Source: Dromaius novaehollandiae
Lineage: Eukaryota > Chordata > Aves > Casuariiformes > Dromaiidae
Length of the DNA stretch: 64,000 nucleotides
Assembly (NCBI RefSeq): GCF_036370855.1
Contig: NC_088110.1
Span: forward strand, 22,873,501 to 22,937,500
Direction: 5' to 3'
A program made the translations under genes and the position numbers. Position 1 is the stretch's first letter. Each line of letters opens with the position of its first letter. Shown piece after piece: positions 36,028 to 50,100 of this stretch. Below the pieces are notes generated by a model. The model was not told where the DNA came from. It was given only the letters and a program-made list of their open reading frames with translations, and did not search any database.

Positions 36028-39000
36028 GTAACCGCGGCGCCCCGCGGCCGGACGGCTGGGGCTGAGCTCCCGGGGGGCCTCACGCCGCGCTTACGGCCGC
36101 GGCCCTCGCAGCCTCCCCGCTCCTCACAGCGCCGGCCGAGCCCCCGCCGCCGCGAGGCGGCGGCCGCGGGGAGGGGCCGAGGCGGGGGGGCCGCGGGCCC
36201 CCGCCCCCTCCGCCGGGCGGGGCGGGGGGGGCGGCCGGGGACTCGCCTCCTCCCGCCGCGGGACGCCGCCGCCGGGCCCTGCTCCTCGTCGCCTCGCTCC
36301 CCGCCTGCCTTCTCGGGCCTCCCCTTCCCCGCTGGGGCGCCTCGGTCCTGGCCCCCCCTGGCGCCCCCGCGTCGCGGGGGGGGGGGGCGGCCCGGGGCAG
36401 GCGGCGGCGGCGGGGGGCTCGGCCCCTCCGCGGCAGCGCCGCCGGGCAGCGTGCCCCCTCTGCCCCGTCCCCGCGGGGCTCGTGTTTCCTCTCCCTGAAG
36501 GACGGGGCAGCTCTGAGCCTTCTCTCCCCGCGCTGGCGCACACGCGGCGCCGCGGGCGCGGGGTATCGCAGCGCACCCTCCTCCCCTGTCGCGATAGACG
36601 GTGAATAAGCGGTGACAGCGGCGCTGCCTCTTCCCCCTCGCCGCGCCGAGGGGCCTGCTGGCGCGGAGAGGCGCCGTCCTGGGCCGGGGCCCTCACGTCC
36701 GTGCCTGGGGTGCCATGTTCTAGTCTCCTCATGTTGGTGACCTGGCCGCACGCTCCTCACTACCTCTCTCCCCTTTTTTCTTACCTGTCTTTTGAGTGGT
36801 GCGTTCTTTTAAGTGTTTTTTTCTTTTTCTTTTTTTTACTCCTTGTTGAGTGGGAAGTTGTGCGCTTAACCAAATATAGTAGTTTTATCCTGCTGTGGGA
36901 CATATAGTTTATGTACCAGTTTATTTTTAGTACTCTCAAGAGAATAAATTTTTTTTTTTTTTTAAAGGAAACAAGCTTGGAGCGATGTTATCAACCAAGT
37001 GATGGTTTCAGTTAAAGCAACTTTTGGATTGTTGTGAAATGATAGTTTGTAGGTATTTTTGCTATTTTTTTTTTAAGTTCCTTTCTATATGAGGTTATCT
37101 TAAATTTAGTACCCTACTCGTGTCAGTCTTTCAAGCGGTGAACATAAAACTTGTCTGTGGAATCTCGAATACTCAGGCAAAATCTGAAAAAAAATACTTG
37201 TCTTAAACATAAGTTTATTAAGTTCATTAATGGTGCCTCTTGTAACAATGGATTTATTCTGTTAGAAAGTATTAACGTATATGTAAAATATCCAAAGATA
37301 TCTAGCAGAATAACAAGTTGATTCTGAAACTGTATGAGCCCTACTGTGTACATTAAATGATAATCTTGGCATTAGTCCATTTTTCAATAATACATGAAAT
37401 GATGTTAGGAAGAAAGACTAGTTAATTTATTAAGAAGAGTAAAAGATTGAATTTGGACTTGGGAAATTGGCCATTTTCTCTGCTTCAGAGGATGAGAGTA
37501 TCTTGTAACTTTTTTTCTTTGTTTCATAATTCATCATCTGATTTATAACAACTGCAACTGGCTTTAATGTCTTAATTATCCAACCATGTTTAAGTTGTGT
37601 GGTTACAGGGCAGATCTTACTCCTTTAAATGAGTCTTAAATTTTAATTGAGTAACAGTGTCAGAAGCACAGCAGTGACAGAGCGAGCAGTAAGGGTATGC
37701 AGTACTCAACAGTCAGGATTCCACCAGCACGTGTTCTGCTGAAGAAGTTTTACGAAGCCTTGTGTTTCTTGCACATGGTGCTGTTCGTGGCACAGTGCAA
37801 GATATATGTTTTATACTGTCTTGTTCTGATCAGATGGAGAAAGATGACCTATACATAGCTCCTTGTAACCAGAAGTGATACTTAAGGGTTTACCTTGATT
37901 CTGCAAAGAGTAGTGCTCTGGCATAGGGCTCAGACCCGTGTTAATCACACTAATATACTCACGTTTGCAAGGATTTTAGGTCGTCTCTGCTCTTTATCTT
38001 GAGCTTTTTCCTAAACTTCTTAAGCTGATTTGCAGTTTGTGCAGGAAGAATATGCATCTCTGTTTCTTCAGAATTTACATGTCCTCATATCTTTCACTGA
38101 AGAATGGCTTGAATTGAAATTCCTGTGATGATCTTTAGAAAGTAATTGAAGGCTCATTCATTTTAAGAGGAAGAGATGGGCATTTATCTTTGTGTACAGA
38201 ATCTGTTTATGTGAATTGAACAGAACAGCAAAAGAGCTACTTGTAGTAGGAGATGATGCAAATCTAATGATTAGAACTAGAACAACAAAATGTCTATGTA
38301 TCCTAAACTTCTCCAATAAAATTACTTTAATGGATTTGATTTCCTTTAGTTTGGAACTTGATATTTAGTTGTTAAGTATTGAAGTAATTTAATTTGTTTT
38401 CTGTTTTTTTACATTTTCATTAAAAAGCTAAACGTATTCTTTTTTTCAAGTAAAAATAATAAAATGTCTTTAAAAGTTATGTCAAACACTTGTTTCATTG
38501 CAGTTTTAGGATTTTAAAGTTCCTGTTACGTGCTCAGTTTAGCCTACCATATATCAGACTGCATGTTGAGGACATAAAAAAAAGTGCACAAAAAAGATTA
38601 ACTTCTTAAAATCCTTTGCATTTGGAAACTTAAATAAAGTAATTTTCAGAGATGTCATCTGTTGGGCAAAATTATTTTATCATGGTTCATATTTATAAAA
38701 TCTTAACATAGACCACTTAAGTGAAAAATACATTAAGTTCAAATTTTCCTCTGGAAATTGGAGTATCATTATCTTGTGATGAAAAAAGAATGCATTTCTT
38801 CTATCCATTATGTGAACTGGTAGAAAGTATAAAGAAAAACAGCCCCTTTTTCCGTTCTCCACATACACACAAAGGCATCTGTTCCATGTATTTGCTTATC
38901 TGTCTCTAGCTTGCTATCAATATGTATATTCTACAAGTTTAAAGCTGGAATTACCTTATTTTTCCCCTGGGGGTTGGGGAGAGGAATGGTAAAACAGGAC

Positions 39001-42000
39001 CAGACTGTAATAAGAATTTCAGAATGTGAAGAACTACTTGATCCGTCTTTTTCTACTTATGTGATGCTCTTCAGTTTATCTTCATAAATATTCTTGGTAA
39101 GAATTTAAAAATTACTAGTATTATCCTTGTGTTTTAAAACAGTGCTAATGCATTTTGAAAGCTTGAATGTTTCCTTTTTCTAAGTACTTGTAGGAAGTAA
39201 ATCTATTGGAATGCTTTTGAGTGAGCAGATTACTTGTTTCATCATATACTTTTATATTGGCCACCATGCTTTTTGATGTTAGGAGCCTGTAACAGCATGT
39301 TTTTTCCCTGAATTGCTAGATCAGAAAATTCTTCTAGCGTATAAAAGATTAAGAGTGCGCACACTAGAAAATTAAAAAATGCTGTTACTCCCTTTTGTTC
39401 TCAAAGATTCTGTCTGAGGTAAGCCAAATAGATAAGAATAAAGCATTTTTCACCAATTTCCCTTGAACTTGAAACAGATGTAAACATATCCAAATCAAGT
39501 ATCTACAGATCTCTGTGAAATCTTCATTTCAGAGTCAAGGCAAGCCTGTATATTATTGGTACAAGTACTGATGCTCGTCATAATACATACTGGTCTTAAG
39601 GTGTCTGGTATAGCTTAGGCTGAACAAGCTTTCCAGAGCAAAGCCTCTAAATGCTATAGCAAAATAACTTTACTCCAAGGAGAAATTTAAACTTTGTAAT
39701 AATGCAGACTTCTAGTTTAAATATTTCTGCCAGTGAAAAATATGAACTAAACAGGGTGTCTTACAGATACTGAATGAGGTCAAGTTCGGGGATATGTCTT
39801 ATTCCCACAACCTGCTACAGTCTGTTTTCTGTCTCTGTAGAAGAGTTTTAATATGGTGAATGAATACGAGGGAGGAAAAACAGGTTTTCAGATTGTGTTC
39901 TGCTACACAGACCTGGCAAAGGGTATATTGTGGGTGAAAGCCCCATGACACACACGTGATGTCTTGGAGTACTGAGCCGAGGAGTAGTTTTGGACGTAGA
40001 ATAGTTTAGCCAGATGAAAGTGGCTCCCCAGCAGTGCTGTCCCATTGTAAAATAGCATGGGACAAAATGTTTGCCTCAGCAGTCTCTTCTGGCTTGATTT
40101 TCACTGATGTGGATTTTTATCTAGTGATTCTGATTCTAGCATAGCATGTTGTCAGTAATACTGTGTCGTCACAGCATGGGAGCTGTACTTTTATTTCCTG
40201 TAAGATGTATATAGCTCAAGGGCAGAGCTCTGCTATCCAAGATAGGGGGCTTAGTGGTTCTTGCTTTTATGTAGATGGTCACAGGTGGTTTTTGCATTGT
40301 GCCCTCTTCCAGAAAAATACAAAAGCCTTTTTGTGCACTAAGTTTCTGAATGGCATTAAGTAGAGGATGTTCTAATTCTTTATGCTTGAAAAATATGGAT
40401 GCTAATGAACTTGGATAGAGCTGTGTCACAGAAGAGCTAGTATAGTTTGGTCAGAGATGCACGTACTTATTTCTGACCATTGCTGTGAGCTGAGTTTGAA
40501 ATGTACTGTGAACTTAGTGATGTCATGAAGTATTTAGAACAAATAATATTCTCTAACCTAAATTTGATGTTTCTGAAAATGAGTAATTTCCTAGTTTTTT
40601 TAGGAATTATAAAGTCCAGCTCTTTCTGCCATAATTTAGGGATCTAATTTTTTGTCACTTCCCAGTGCTCTTCCTTTAGAAATCATGAAATTGTGTTGCA
40701 TATTACATTATTTTCCACATCTTTGGGACTTCCAAATAGAACAAAAGGAGGTACTTACGAACGCTGCCTCCCCACCAAATTTCTCTTAATGTATGTTTGC
40801 TGAATTGAGTGAGCTATTAAAATGCGTCATACACTTTTTAGCAACATATTTATGAGAAATCACTTTGTTTGCACTAAATTGCAGTTTTTCTTGGTCTGTG
40901 AAGCAAAGTAACACTCAGTTTTGCAGAATTAGTAATACAAGGTGTGAAGTTAGGGTTTCTAATTCAGTAGTTAAATCTTGTGGGCACAAGTCTTATTCAT
41001 GTCACTTTCTTCTACGTAGTACGGTTGCTAGCTTATTCTTCATTCAGCCTTTCCTCTAGGTCTCTTTTTAAACCTGGAATCAATGCTGGTGGAAGGACTG
41101 AAGAATCATGGGCTCTTCTGGTAATGTAACTGTTGGCACACACCTCACTGAGGCAAGAATTGATACTAAGCCTTCATGCGGGTTCCAGGACAGTCAGCAA
41201 GCCTTGGAGCAAATTGCTGTGCTTTTTTCCACCGAGGCAAAGGTCTCCCCCACCAGAAGCTGCATGGTTTTGGGGCCTCTCAAAGAAGCAATCTGCAGCG
41301 AGAATTTCACCTGTACTTGAACACTTGTTTTTTCTTTGGTAAACATTTCTTACTGAATAGTTGCCTTGAGTGTTTGCCATTTCAGTGGTCATTTAAAGCA
41401 TAACATACAATTTGTGATGCTATTAAGCTGCTTAAATTATTTTTTAGGAGGGGAAAAAAAATACTTTGTGATACTGAAATTGGACAGTGTAATAGGAACC
41501 TGGGATTTCAGATGCAGAAACTGAAAACTGCACTAATTTCCTTAAAATCTGTTTGTTTTTCTGCTTTTGACCTTGACTGCATGCTTTCAGTCTTGCAAAA
41601 GGGAAATCAACTTAAAATAACACCATTTGCATATGTTTTCAAAATCTGTTAAACAGTTGCAGGGTAGCATAAATAAAATTAGGATATTGAGGGCTGTTTT
41701 AAAGCAGGAGGGAAACTTCTGGGATGTCTGCTTAATACTGAAGAAGTTCATGAAGCTGCCTTATAGACACTACAAATGCTTTTATCAGGAATAAATCATA
41801 TTGTAGGTGGTAAATATTCAGAAGTTGTCATTTGTTCAGCAAGTTTTAGCAAGTATAATATAGTTATAATATTCAAAATCTTTTCCACTTTCTTTCTCTT
41901 GATAGCATCTGACAGTTTTATTTTTAGTTGCAACCCTTTAATTTTGCCATTTTATTCACACATTCCAAAGGGACTCAAATACTAAGTTAACACACTTTGT

Positions 42001-43772
42001 GTTGATGTGTTTCTTATAAGCTCCTTGCTATTTCTAAGTAAATAATAAAAAATAAATTAATTTAAGGTTTTGATTTGAGCCTGAGAGTGTTTTTTGATTC
42101 TTAAATAACACAAAAAGGAATTTTAAATTTCGATGACCATAGGTCTACCTGAGTCTTGTCTTGTAAATATTTAAATATTTCCATGTTAAAAAAGGCCCAA
42201 CTGTGCCTTCTCATGGCTATTTGCTGAACACACAGTAATTGCCTTTTTTATTAGGATTTTGCTTTGTAAGGCTCTTAATGGATTTTAAAAGTTGTGTTTC
42301 TGGCCATTTTTTATGCTGTTACTGACTACCATTTGACTGCTACTTTTACTAAAAATATTTATAAACCTGTGTGCTACTGTTGCAGTTGTGGAGTCGGGTG
42401 CAACCCTGTCTCCTCTCTGGTCTCTGGGGTGCATTCCTTCCAGGTCTAAGCCTTAGGAACTGCCAGAATGACGTTTCACTGCTCTGTCCTGGCATCGGAA
42501 AGAAATTTGAATTTCAAACTAGCAAATAGCACGCAGATATATTTTTACCCAGATTATTATACCTAGTGTATTTTACTCTGTCATCTTTTGGTGGGTCAGG
42601 CAAGATTAGCTTCTTCAGACACCTGAACGGATTCCTGTTTGCTGGGCTGATTTGCCTTCAGCCCCAAACCATGGTGGTTATCTGCACTGGATGAATATCT
42701 TTATTTTAACCCTGTTTTGATGGTGTTTCTTCTCCTTTGTACTTGCTGTACTTCTGTGACTGCTGCTCTAGGGATAGTCCTGTAGGTTCAATTATCAGGA
42801 ATCAAATCAAAACCCTCCGAGTCACAGGTTCGGGGCTTTCCCTTCACGGTCTGTAAATGTCAAATAATAGCTGGTATCTGGATCTGTTACTCTTCCTGTA
42901 CGTATTCCTTAAAAAATTCCATTTGAGTTGAACCAGTAGTTACACAGAAAATATCTAAAATGCCAGGCCATCACACAGTATTATTAATTAGAAAACAGCT
43001 ATAAATGTATTGTGTACTGGCGTAATGAACTTTTTAGCTTTTTGGATCCCAGTTATTATGGGAAATTACACTTGAAAATCCTCAAAGTGATTTCAGTTTA
43101 TGGCATTGAGATTTCAAAAGTTTTTTGATACGAATATAATTTTTTCAAAAAATGAAGTAATGGAACTTAAAGCTGATAGAAATTGTAACTCCAAAGCTGC
43201 CTCCTCTCGTGCAAGTTTAGGGTCAAAGATTTAGGGATAAACCTTGTTCCAGCCCCCACGCTGTTGCTGGAGAAAGTGTGATCCCTTAACCCTTCTTGCA
43301 GTAACCCATGTTCATGAACATAATGCAGATCCCTCTGCTGCGAAGGAGACTGGTCAGAAAAAGACTGTGTGTGTATGTTTGTAATACAAATGTTTGTACC
43401 GTTTGTACTCTTCATCCAAGGGGCTAGAAGAGAACAGGTTTTCTCGGTCAGCTTCTCGGTTACCTCTGCAGATCCTTTGCAGATCTTTTGAATAGCAGTG
43501 GTAAAGCTCATTTGCTTTGCTGCTTTGCCCTGCTGCTTGTGAAAATTGCAATGTGGTGCAAGAACTGTGGGTGATCTGTGCTGAACTGGTACTAGATTGA
43601 TTTCATAACTGATGATATTTCAGCTGCAGGTGGTTTTCTGGAATATTGCCTTTCCAAAGAGGGTTCCTGTCTCTTCCCCACCTCTGCTTCTCAGTAAAGG
43701 CCCTATGAAATGTTTAAAAATTAGTGTTGTTTCCCCTCTGGGCTTGCTCTGCAGGAAGCCAGACAGATACTG

Positions 43773-43786
43773 CCCCCCCCCCCCCC
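43773..43786. repeat. Poly-C tract, 14 bases
   Basis: Homopolymer in BANP intron 1, prone to sequencing length error and G-quadruplex formation on the opposite strand. Confidence 0.9.
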
Positions 43787-45869
43787 TTCCCAGATGGAAA
43801 AATTGAATCCTGGGTAGTGTGTGCAGTGTTACCTGGGTGGGCCAGTAGCACAACTGATACTAGACCTTTTGTTCCTGAAGTCTATAAGCTACCGTACCTA
43901 CTTTTGCTTTATATTTAACTGGTCCTGTTTCCCCGGTATAGTGCTGCTGACTGTCATATTCCTTTTTGGAATGTGGCTAGCTGTACTGGCAGATGGACTG
44001 TCACTTAGCAGTCCCCAGTGATCTTGCCTACTTGTCTTAGTCTAAAGCATCACATTTTAAAGTTCTTTGAGCTCTGCTGTGGAAGACAGGAAACAAAGCA
44101 TTCAGAATTTGAAGATCTAAGTGTAATGTTTGGTCTGCTGTATAACCTGCTGACATTGCAGTGTTAAACTTTAAGCAAAGTTCTGCTCTCTTTCTCATTT
44201 GCCTGATGTTCTGATTAGGCAAGAGCTTCTTGCTGGTGGACAATATGACAATACATTAGCATACCGATACAATTTTGTTCCGTTCATTTTTTGTGTTCCT
44301 TCACTAGAAAGCAAGCTGGTATTGTTTTTGATTTTATCAGGAATGTAATTTTGCTGGGATTATATGAAAGCACTCCAGAACACTACATTTACAAGACTGA
44401 ATTTCTGTCTTCCTGAGGACAGTTTCTGGTGTAGAAAGGTCCAAGGGTGCAGCCAACCATCTGTGTAAGGATGTAGGCACAGAGAGTTAGATACGGTGTT
44501 TTCAGGTATGCTATGAACCTGCCTTGTGGAGCTGCCTTCGTTAATCAGAGGACAGTCCACAAACATGCAAGTCATGTTGATAACCTCACCAAAATACATC
44601 CCATTGCCAACATCTACAGGCTGTTTTGAAGCTTACTGAGGCACAGAGGAAAAATACTTGTATCGGTGTTATAGTTCATGTAAAGAACTAAGATCTGTCT
44701 CAGATAATTCTGGTTGTGCTAGGCAGTGGTTTGAAATTCCCAAAGTTAGTATGAATAACGAAATATCACAGAAACACAGATGAAGAAATTGGTTACTAGT
44801 AACTGATATTCTTTGATAGTTGTATTTCTCATCTACGTTCATATTCTGCTTTCTAGTCCAGGAAAATGAGCATGTGGGTAGCCGTATGTATACATGCACG
44901 GGTGCAGGATGTGGTGTGCAGGCTGGAGAGACTGCAGCAAAGACTAAAATAGTTTCCAATTTCAAATACAGGCACAGTCATCTAAAGTTAAAAGGACATC
45001 TGCACTAGCAATTGCAAAGAGCTCCAGACATGGGTTGAAGTTCTTTGAGAATGGGAGAGACTTTTCATTTAAATAATATGCAACTAATTCTGGAAGTCTG
45101 TTCTTTGAATTTAAGTACTTGAAACTTTTTTTTGGAGCTGTTATCAATAAAGATTCTCCACCTAGTGGATGAAAACAATAAAACAACATGGCTGCATCTG
45201 CTTATGTATACTGCATTTACTATTTGGTCAGTTCTTGTTTGGTATTTGCTGGTTTTCAGTCGCACAAGTTGTGCCTGAAGTTAATGACTTGTATCCTGTG
45301 TAATTTTACAATGATGCAGAAAATTAACCTCTGCTTTAGAGCACTTTATGTATACCCCAGTCCCTATGAGTAGTCTCATTAAGTTCAGCAGGATTATATG
45401 CCTGTAAAATTAATTTTACAGAATTTGTTTGCAAGTATATGGCCTAAGCACACACAAGTGTACTTGTAATAGGTGTTAACATATCTTTCCTAGCTCATTT
45501 GGGCATAACTATATGCAAGATGTGGCAGTATGGGTGTTTGCACATGGCAGCAACAAGAGTGTTTATTCAAGGGCCAGAGAGTGTGTGTACCGGAGTTGCT
45601 GGTGTGTGCTGCCGCACACCCCTTGCTGTTGTTCCTTTTGCTAGAAGGTGTTAAGCTGGTATGAGTGCACTGGAAAGTGTGACAGTTGTGTTTTTGTTCA
45701 TTTGTTGTACATGTGTTAGGATTGTAGCCAAAGGTAGTGTATTAGAATAGTTAGTTAAAAAAACAAACATAGCAACCAACCAGCCAAGTAAAACTTTGCC
45801 TTGTACCAGGTGGAATGCAAAAAAAGGGAAATAATTCTAGAAGTATGAATGAAACTATAGATATATAAT

Positions 45870-45897
45870 AAAGCTCATATATAATTATATGAGCTTT
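45870..45897. repeat. Perfect hairpin palindrome (12-bp stem, 4-base loop)
   Basis: AAAGCTCATATA and TATATGAGCTTT flank TAAT, forming a perfect 12-bp stem. It sits in an AT-rich context containing further TATA repeats. It could be a cruciform-prone site or the tip of a decayed inverted-repeat element. Confidence 0.8.
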
Positions 45898-46839
45898 CAT
45901 AGCAATATCTGAGAATTTCTGAATTGGTTTTTGTTTTTAAAACGTAATAAACTGCCTCCTTGCAAGATTTTTTACTCCAAAGAAATTTTCAATATTCTTT
46001 ATTCTGTTTCCTCTTTTTTTTCTGTTGCTATCTGTATTTTACACCTTTGTACTGGAGTCCATCAGCATAGCATCTCTGTTAGCCTATTTATTTTATATAT
46101 CTATCTCCAGGATGCTGTGGCCAGTGTCCTTGCTTTCACGGGTATGGAACGTTTCTGTACTGTTTCGGGAGGACAGGCTTTTTTCTGATCTTTGGCTGAA
46201 CCAGATGCCAGTATGTTACAGTGATTTTTTTTTTGTTTTGTTTTTGGGGTTTTTTTCCGTTCATAAACTGAAATGCTTATGGTCTGGTTTCATTGTGAAA
46301 TGAACTTAAAACACAGTGTTTTTATTTCCATTTTGAGGGGGAATGAGAATAAGGATAAAAGCTAAACAGATGCCAAGAATTTTTTCCTTTTTAGGTTTTA
46401 ACAGTAATAAAGAAGTGCAAAACAGATTTTTTTTTCATTGAAAATAGTTTTCAATTTCATATTCTGACAAACTGTGGATTCAGTGTATTGCAGCATAAAG
46501 GAGGCTGGTAGCTCTTGTATTTACAGTGTATTTAACCCTGCATGGTATTAAATTGTTGCTTTTTATTTTATGTTCATGTGTTACCGTGTATTAGCATATG
46601 CAGTGATGTGTTTTGTGGGGGAATTGTTCATTAGTGTAGGAAGGTCTTGTTCCAGCTGCTTAGAGAAAGAGGCAGGCTTTGGGATTAAAGAAATTTTCTA
46701 AGTCATTGAGCAAGACTTCAGAGTGCTGTTAGTACAGAACCTGTGAATACCTGTGAATAACTAAATATATCAAAGTATCTGAACTTTTCCCAGTTCTTTA
46801 CTTGGGCCTACTCATAGAGATTGTTTTTGTGAAGGCGCT

Positions 46840-47170
46840 GCAGACTTGGCAGTGCAGGAAACCTGTTGCCAAGTGAGCTGGGGCTTCAACCTGGCGTGGT
46901 GGTGGTCCTTCACTGGCCTCTCCCGCGAAAAACTTCATTTTGTACTTGGAGCACCTTTGTGCTTGTTGGGCATAATTTGCTTCCAAAGTGGATTAAACTG
47001 AATTGCACAAAGGCATTCTTGCTGTGGATTATGCTTCTCAGTACGGAGACTGAAAGCTCAGTGGTCCTTGTGGGCTGTTTCGCTGTATAGACGAGTACTC
47101 GGGAAAGTTGAACTGACCTAACTAAAGCAGTCGGGTTAACGAGCATTGAGTCCTCCATGGAACCTCACTT
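46840..47170. repeat. Suspected ancient interspersed repeat
   Basis: The stretch has more CpG than its surroundings. Phrases such as GTGGATTAAACTGAATTGCA and GTTGAACTGACCTAACTAAA resemble ancient amniote repeats I recall only loosely. No terminal repeats were found. The family assignment is left open. Confidence 0.3.
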
Positions 47171-50100
47171 CCAGAGCGAAGGTGATCTTTATACTATAAT
47201 CGCTTTACAGCATAAGGTCATTTTACTTCTGAATGAAGTTGTCCTCACAAAGGATTAATTCCCCTATATGCATATGTAAAACACATACTTATCATTAGGT
47301 TTGCCTTTGTAGCCTAGCTGTTTTTGCTATTTTGGAAAACTTCTATAAGTGTCAGCAAATCCTAGCTCTTTGCAAGAAAAGGACCTTTGTTTGTAGCGTT
47401 CAGGGTAGATATTAGACTCAGAAAAAGGGGATGATTGGCTAATAGTGGGTGTATAAAGAAGAATATATACTTTTTAACAAAAATCACATTTGAAAAGTGT
47501 ACTTAATTATTCATTTAAGGGAAAAATGCAATGAAGAAAAGGGAAAACATTAAAAGCTTTTGGAGTAGGGCAAGGTAAAATAGAATATTTCATTTTTTCC
47601 ACACAGAAGAAAACTTTTGTCATAGTACAAATTGAAGTATGTTAGACATTTTTTCCTTTATAGATAGCACTAAGAAATATTAGCCAGGGGAGTGATTAGC
47701 TGCTCAAATAGGAGAAGCTCAAGTAAACACTTTAAATGGTGTAGAGCTTTGAAAAATGTTTTAGAAATATTGTTTTCCTCACCAATTAGTATGAGAGAAA
47801 ATATTTTTTTGTGTGTTTGTATATGTTAACAAGGCATCGGACCTTCTTGGTTATACACTTCGATATGGTGCCCTATGATTTTTAAAAACCCATCAGATAT
47901 TTCAGTATCTGGGGTTTGTTTACATGGGCATACTCAGAAGAGATCATCTGGATTGTTTTAAAATAGATTATTTAAATTGCATTAAACTTGTGTGTGGAAA
48001 TTAATTTAGAATTCAGGTGGCCTTAATTTAATTTTGTTAATTGCTTACAAATGTTAGTTTACTTAATTAGACAAGGGGTACTTTAATTGTATGTTAAGTG
48101 TATCGGCTCTAAGAGAGAGCACTGACAGATGTATTTAGTGCACTTTATCTAATCTGCTTTAAATTCTGTATCTTTAGCTGTCTCTAAGTTTTTCTGAGTG
48201 TTGTAGTACTACAGCCTCATCTCAGCAGGTGGTTGTAGGAATGCTCTAGACTGTTTAGCTGCCCTTTTGGGCTTTTTTTTCTGATTAAGAAAAAACAAGA
48301 ATAATGAGAAGTCTTTGTCTTTAATTTAAACTCATGCTACATAAATAGAAATATTTTTAGTTTTTGATGGGTGATGAAATAAGCTGTATTAATTGCTGGA
48401 AGATTTACTTCCAAGTCTGCTATTCCTCCTTGATGATGATTGTCTCTTGGAAGCTTAGGACCATTTTCTCAAACTTTGGAAAAGTATTTTGCCTTTGGGA
48501 GTTAAGAAAGCAGCTAGTGCAGTACGTTTGCTCTGTGTGATTATTTCCATTATTCACTGTGATTAAAATTTGTCTTTTTAGTAGCATTTTAATTTATGCT
48601 GCTCTCTAAAATGGAGATGGACTCCTGATGGGCATGTTAGGCAAGGCTTTCCAGAGCAGGGTTTGGCGTAGGTCGGGGAACCGGTGGGCAGTGGAAGAGC
48701 TGCTCTGGGCCCTGGCGTCCTGGGTGCCGTCAGAGCTGGGCAGACTCCCCGACCCAAGAGGCAGGAGGTGTTAGAAACGTTTGAAGTGAAGGAGGCTTGA
48801 AGGGACACGGGGTTGAAGTGGGAATGGAGGTGGGTGGAAATCCCCGTGGAACAGAGCCACATCTTAATCTGTTTTTCAGTCTCTCTTTTGGATAAGAGTT
48901 GAAGGAATGTCATCCAACCATTTAAAAAAACCAAAAAAACCACTGCAGGAGAAGTGATGAGTGCAATACTGATCCACTTAAATAGCTCAGCAGGAGCCAG
49001 TTCGAGCCTGGCTGGCCAAAGCCTCCTGTAGTGTATGTATTATTGAGATATTTTCTGTTGTCTGGTGCGTGCTCACTTCCCATACCCCTCCCAGATAATG
49101 GCAAGTTGACTGTAAAATATTGCTCTGTTGATCCAACGGGCAAACGCTGGCTAGGGAAGAAGAGTGGGCACCTTTCATATATGGAAGTTGGCTATCCCTG
49201 TTGTAGTTTATCCTTGGCTTTCTGTCCATAGTTTTTTTTCTTACAGCTTAATATTTGTGCCAGGTACTATTTTAGCATTGACTTCTTAATGCCAATGTGA
49301 ATATATATATATATTTAATTTAGAATTAATGGGGAGTAGGTTTTCAGCCAGAAGAAAGAAGGGCAAAAAAGAAAAAGGCTGGGAACATGTGGCAAATTTC
49401 AGAAAAGGAAGTGTTTGCCCTGAGGAAATGTTGGTAAATACTTCATTGAACACAATATGAGGAAAATATGTTGCAGAAGTTGTTATTCTGAATTTGTTGA
49501 CTGAGGCTTTTCAGAGGTGATAAACTAATATAATTCTAACTTCAGTCCTGTTACCATTTATAGGACTTTTACCCTTGGTTCTGAAAGCAAGGTTGGGCTA
49601 CTGCAAGGGTTTTCTACCATGAAATTCTGAATTTGGAGGAATATTTCATTTAAGTTGTAATAGCCATTATAGTTGAAGTACCCAGTGTAGCTCATTTGGG
49701 CATTTTTCTTAATCCACACATTTAGCATTAATAGCAAGTATGTTTGTTTCCCCTGTGTTTCGATGCAAGAGCTCACCGAGTCTGGTGACAGCAGACGTAT
49801 ATTTTGTTCTGCTTATTGAGAATGTGTTCTGCCCTGAGCTTGGCTCATTGCCTGGGAGCAGCGTGTGACTTACTGAAATTGTAATAAAATTTGTTTAAAT
49901 GAAAATAAATACCAATGTTTTGGAGACATATTGCTGCGTATGTGTAATAGCTGTTCTGCCAGTCATAGCTTGGCCCTTGTTTAAAGATTCTCTGTGACAG
50001 AATATCTGAGGGTTTCTTTTTCTGATCTACAGTTGAATACCTTCAGGCTATGATCCAAGACGTTCGAGGTGGAGACATAGATCTGAAGTGGGAAACTATT

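Larger units (their letters stand above)
35690..36700 (+). promoter_or_regulatory. BANP: BANP CpG-island promoter
   Basis: A ~1 kb block of extreme GC and CpG density containing many GC boxes (for example GGGGCGGGCGGGGG near 35897-35910), NRF1-like GCGC repeats, three ZNF143-type elements and a BANP element. No TATA box is seen. The layout is typical of a constitutive housekeeping promoter. The 3' half extends into intron 1 and contains long G runs, including 12 Gs at 36376-36387. Confidence 0.8.

Noticed and set aside
36080-36760. 226- and 202-codon minus-strand frames in the BANP CpG island
   Set aside because: Composition artefact: both overlapping frames are open and dominated by Arg, Pro, Ala and Gly.
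43167-43511. 114-codon minus-strand frame in BANP intron 1
   Set aside because: No recognised domain, average composition and a length expected by chance.
48981-49015. tRNA-like words (TAGCTCAGCAGGAG and AGTTCGAGCC)
   Set aside because: A-box-like and B-box-like words are only a few bases apart, far too close for a tRNA, and no acceptor stem pairs.
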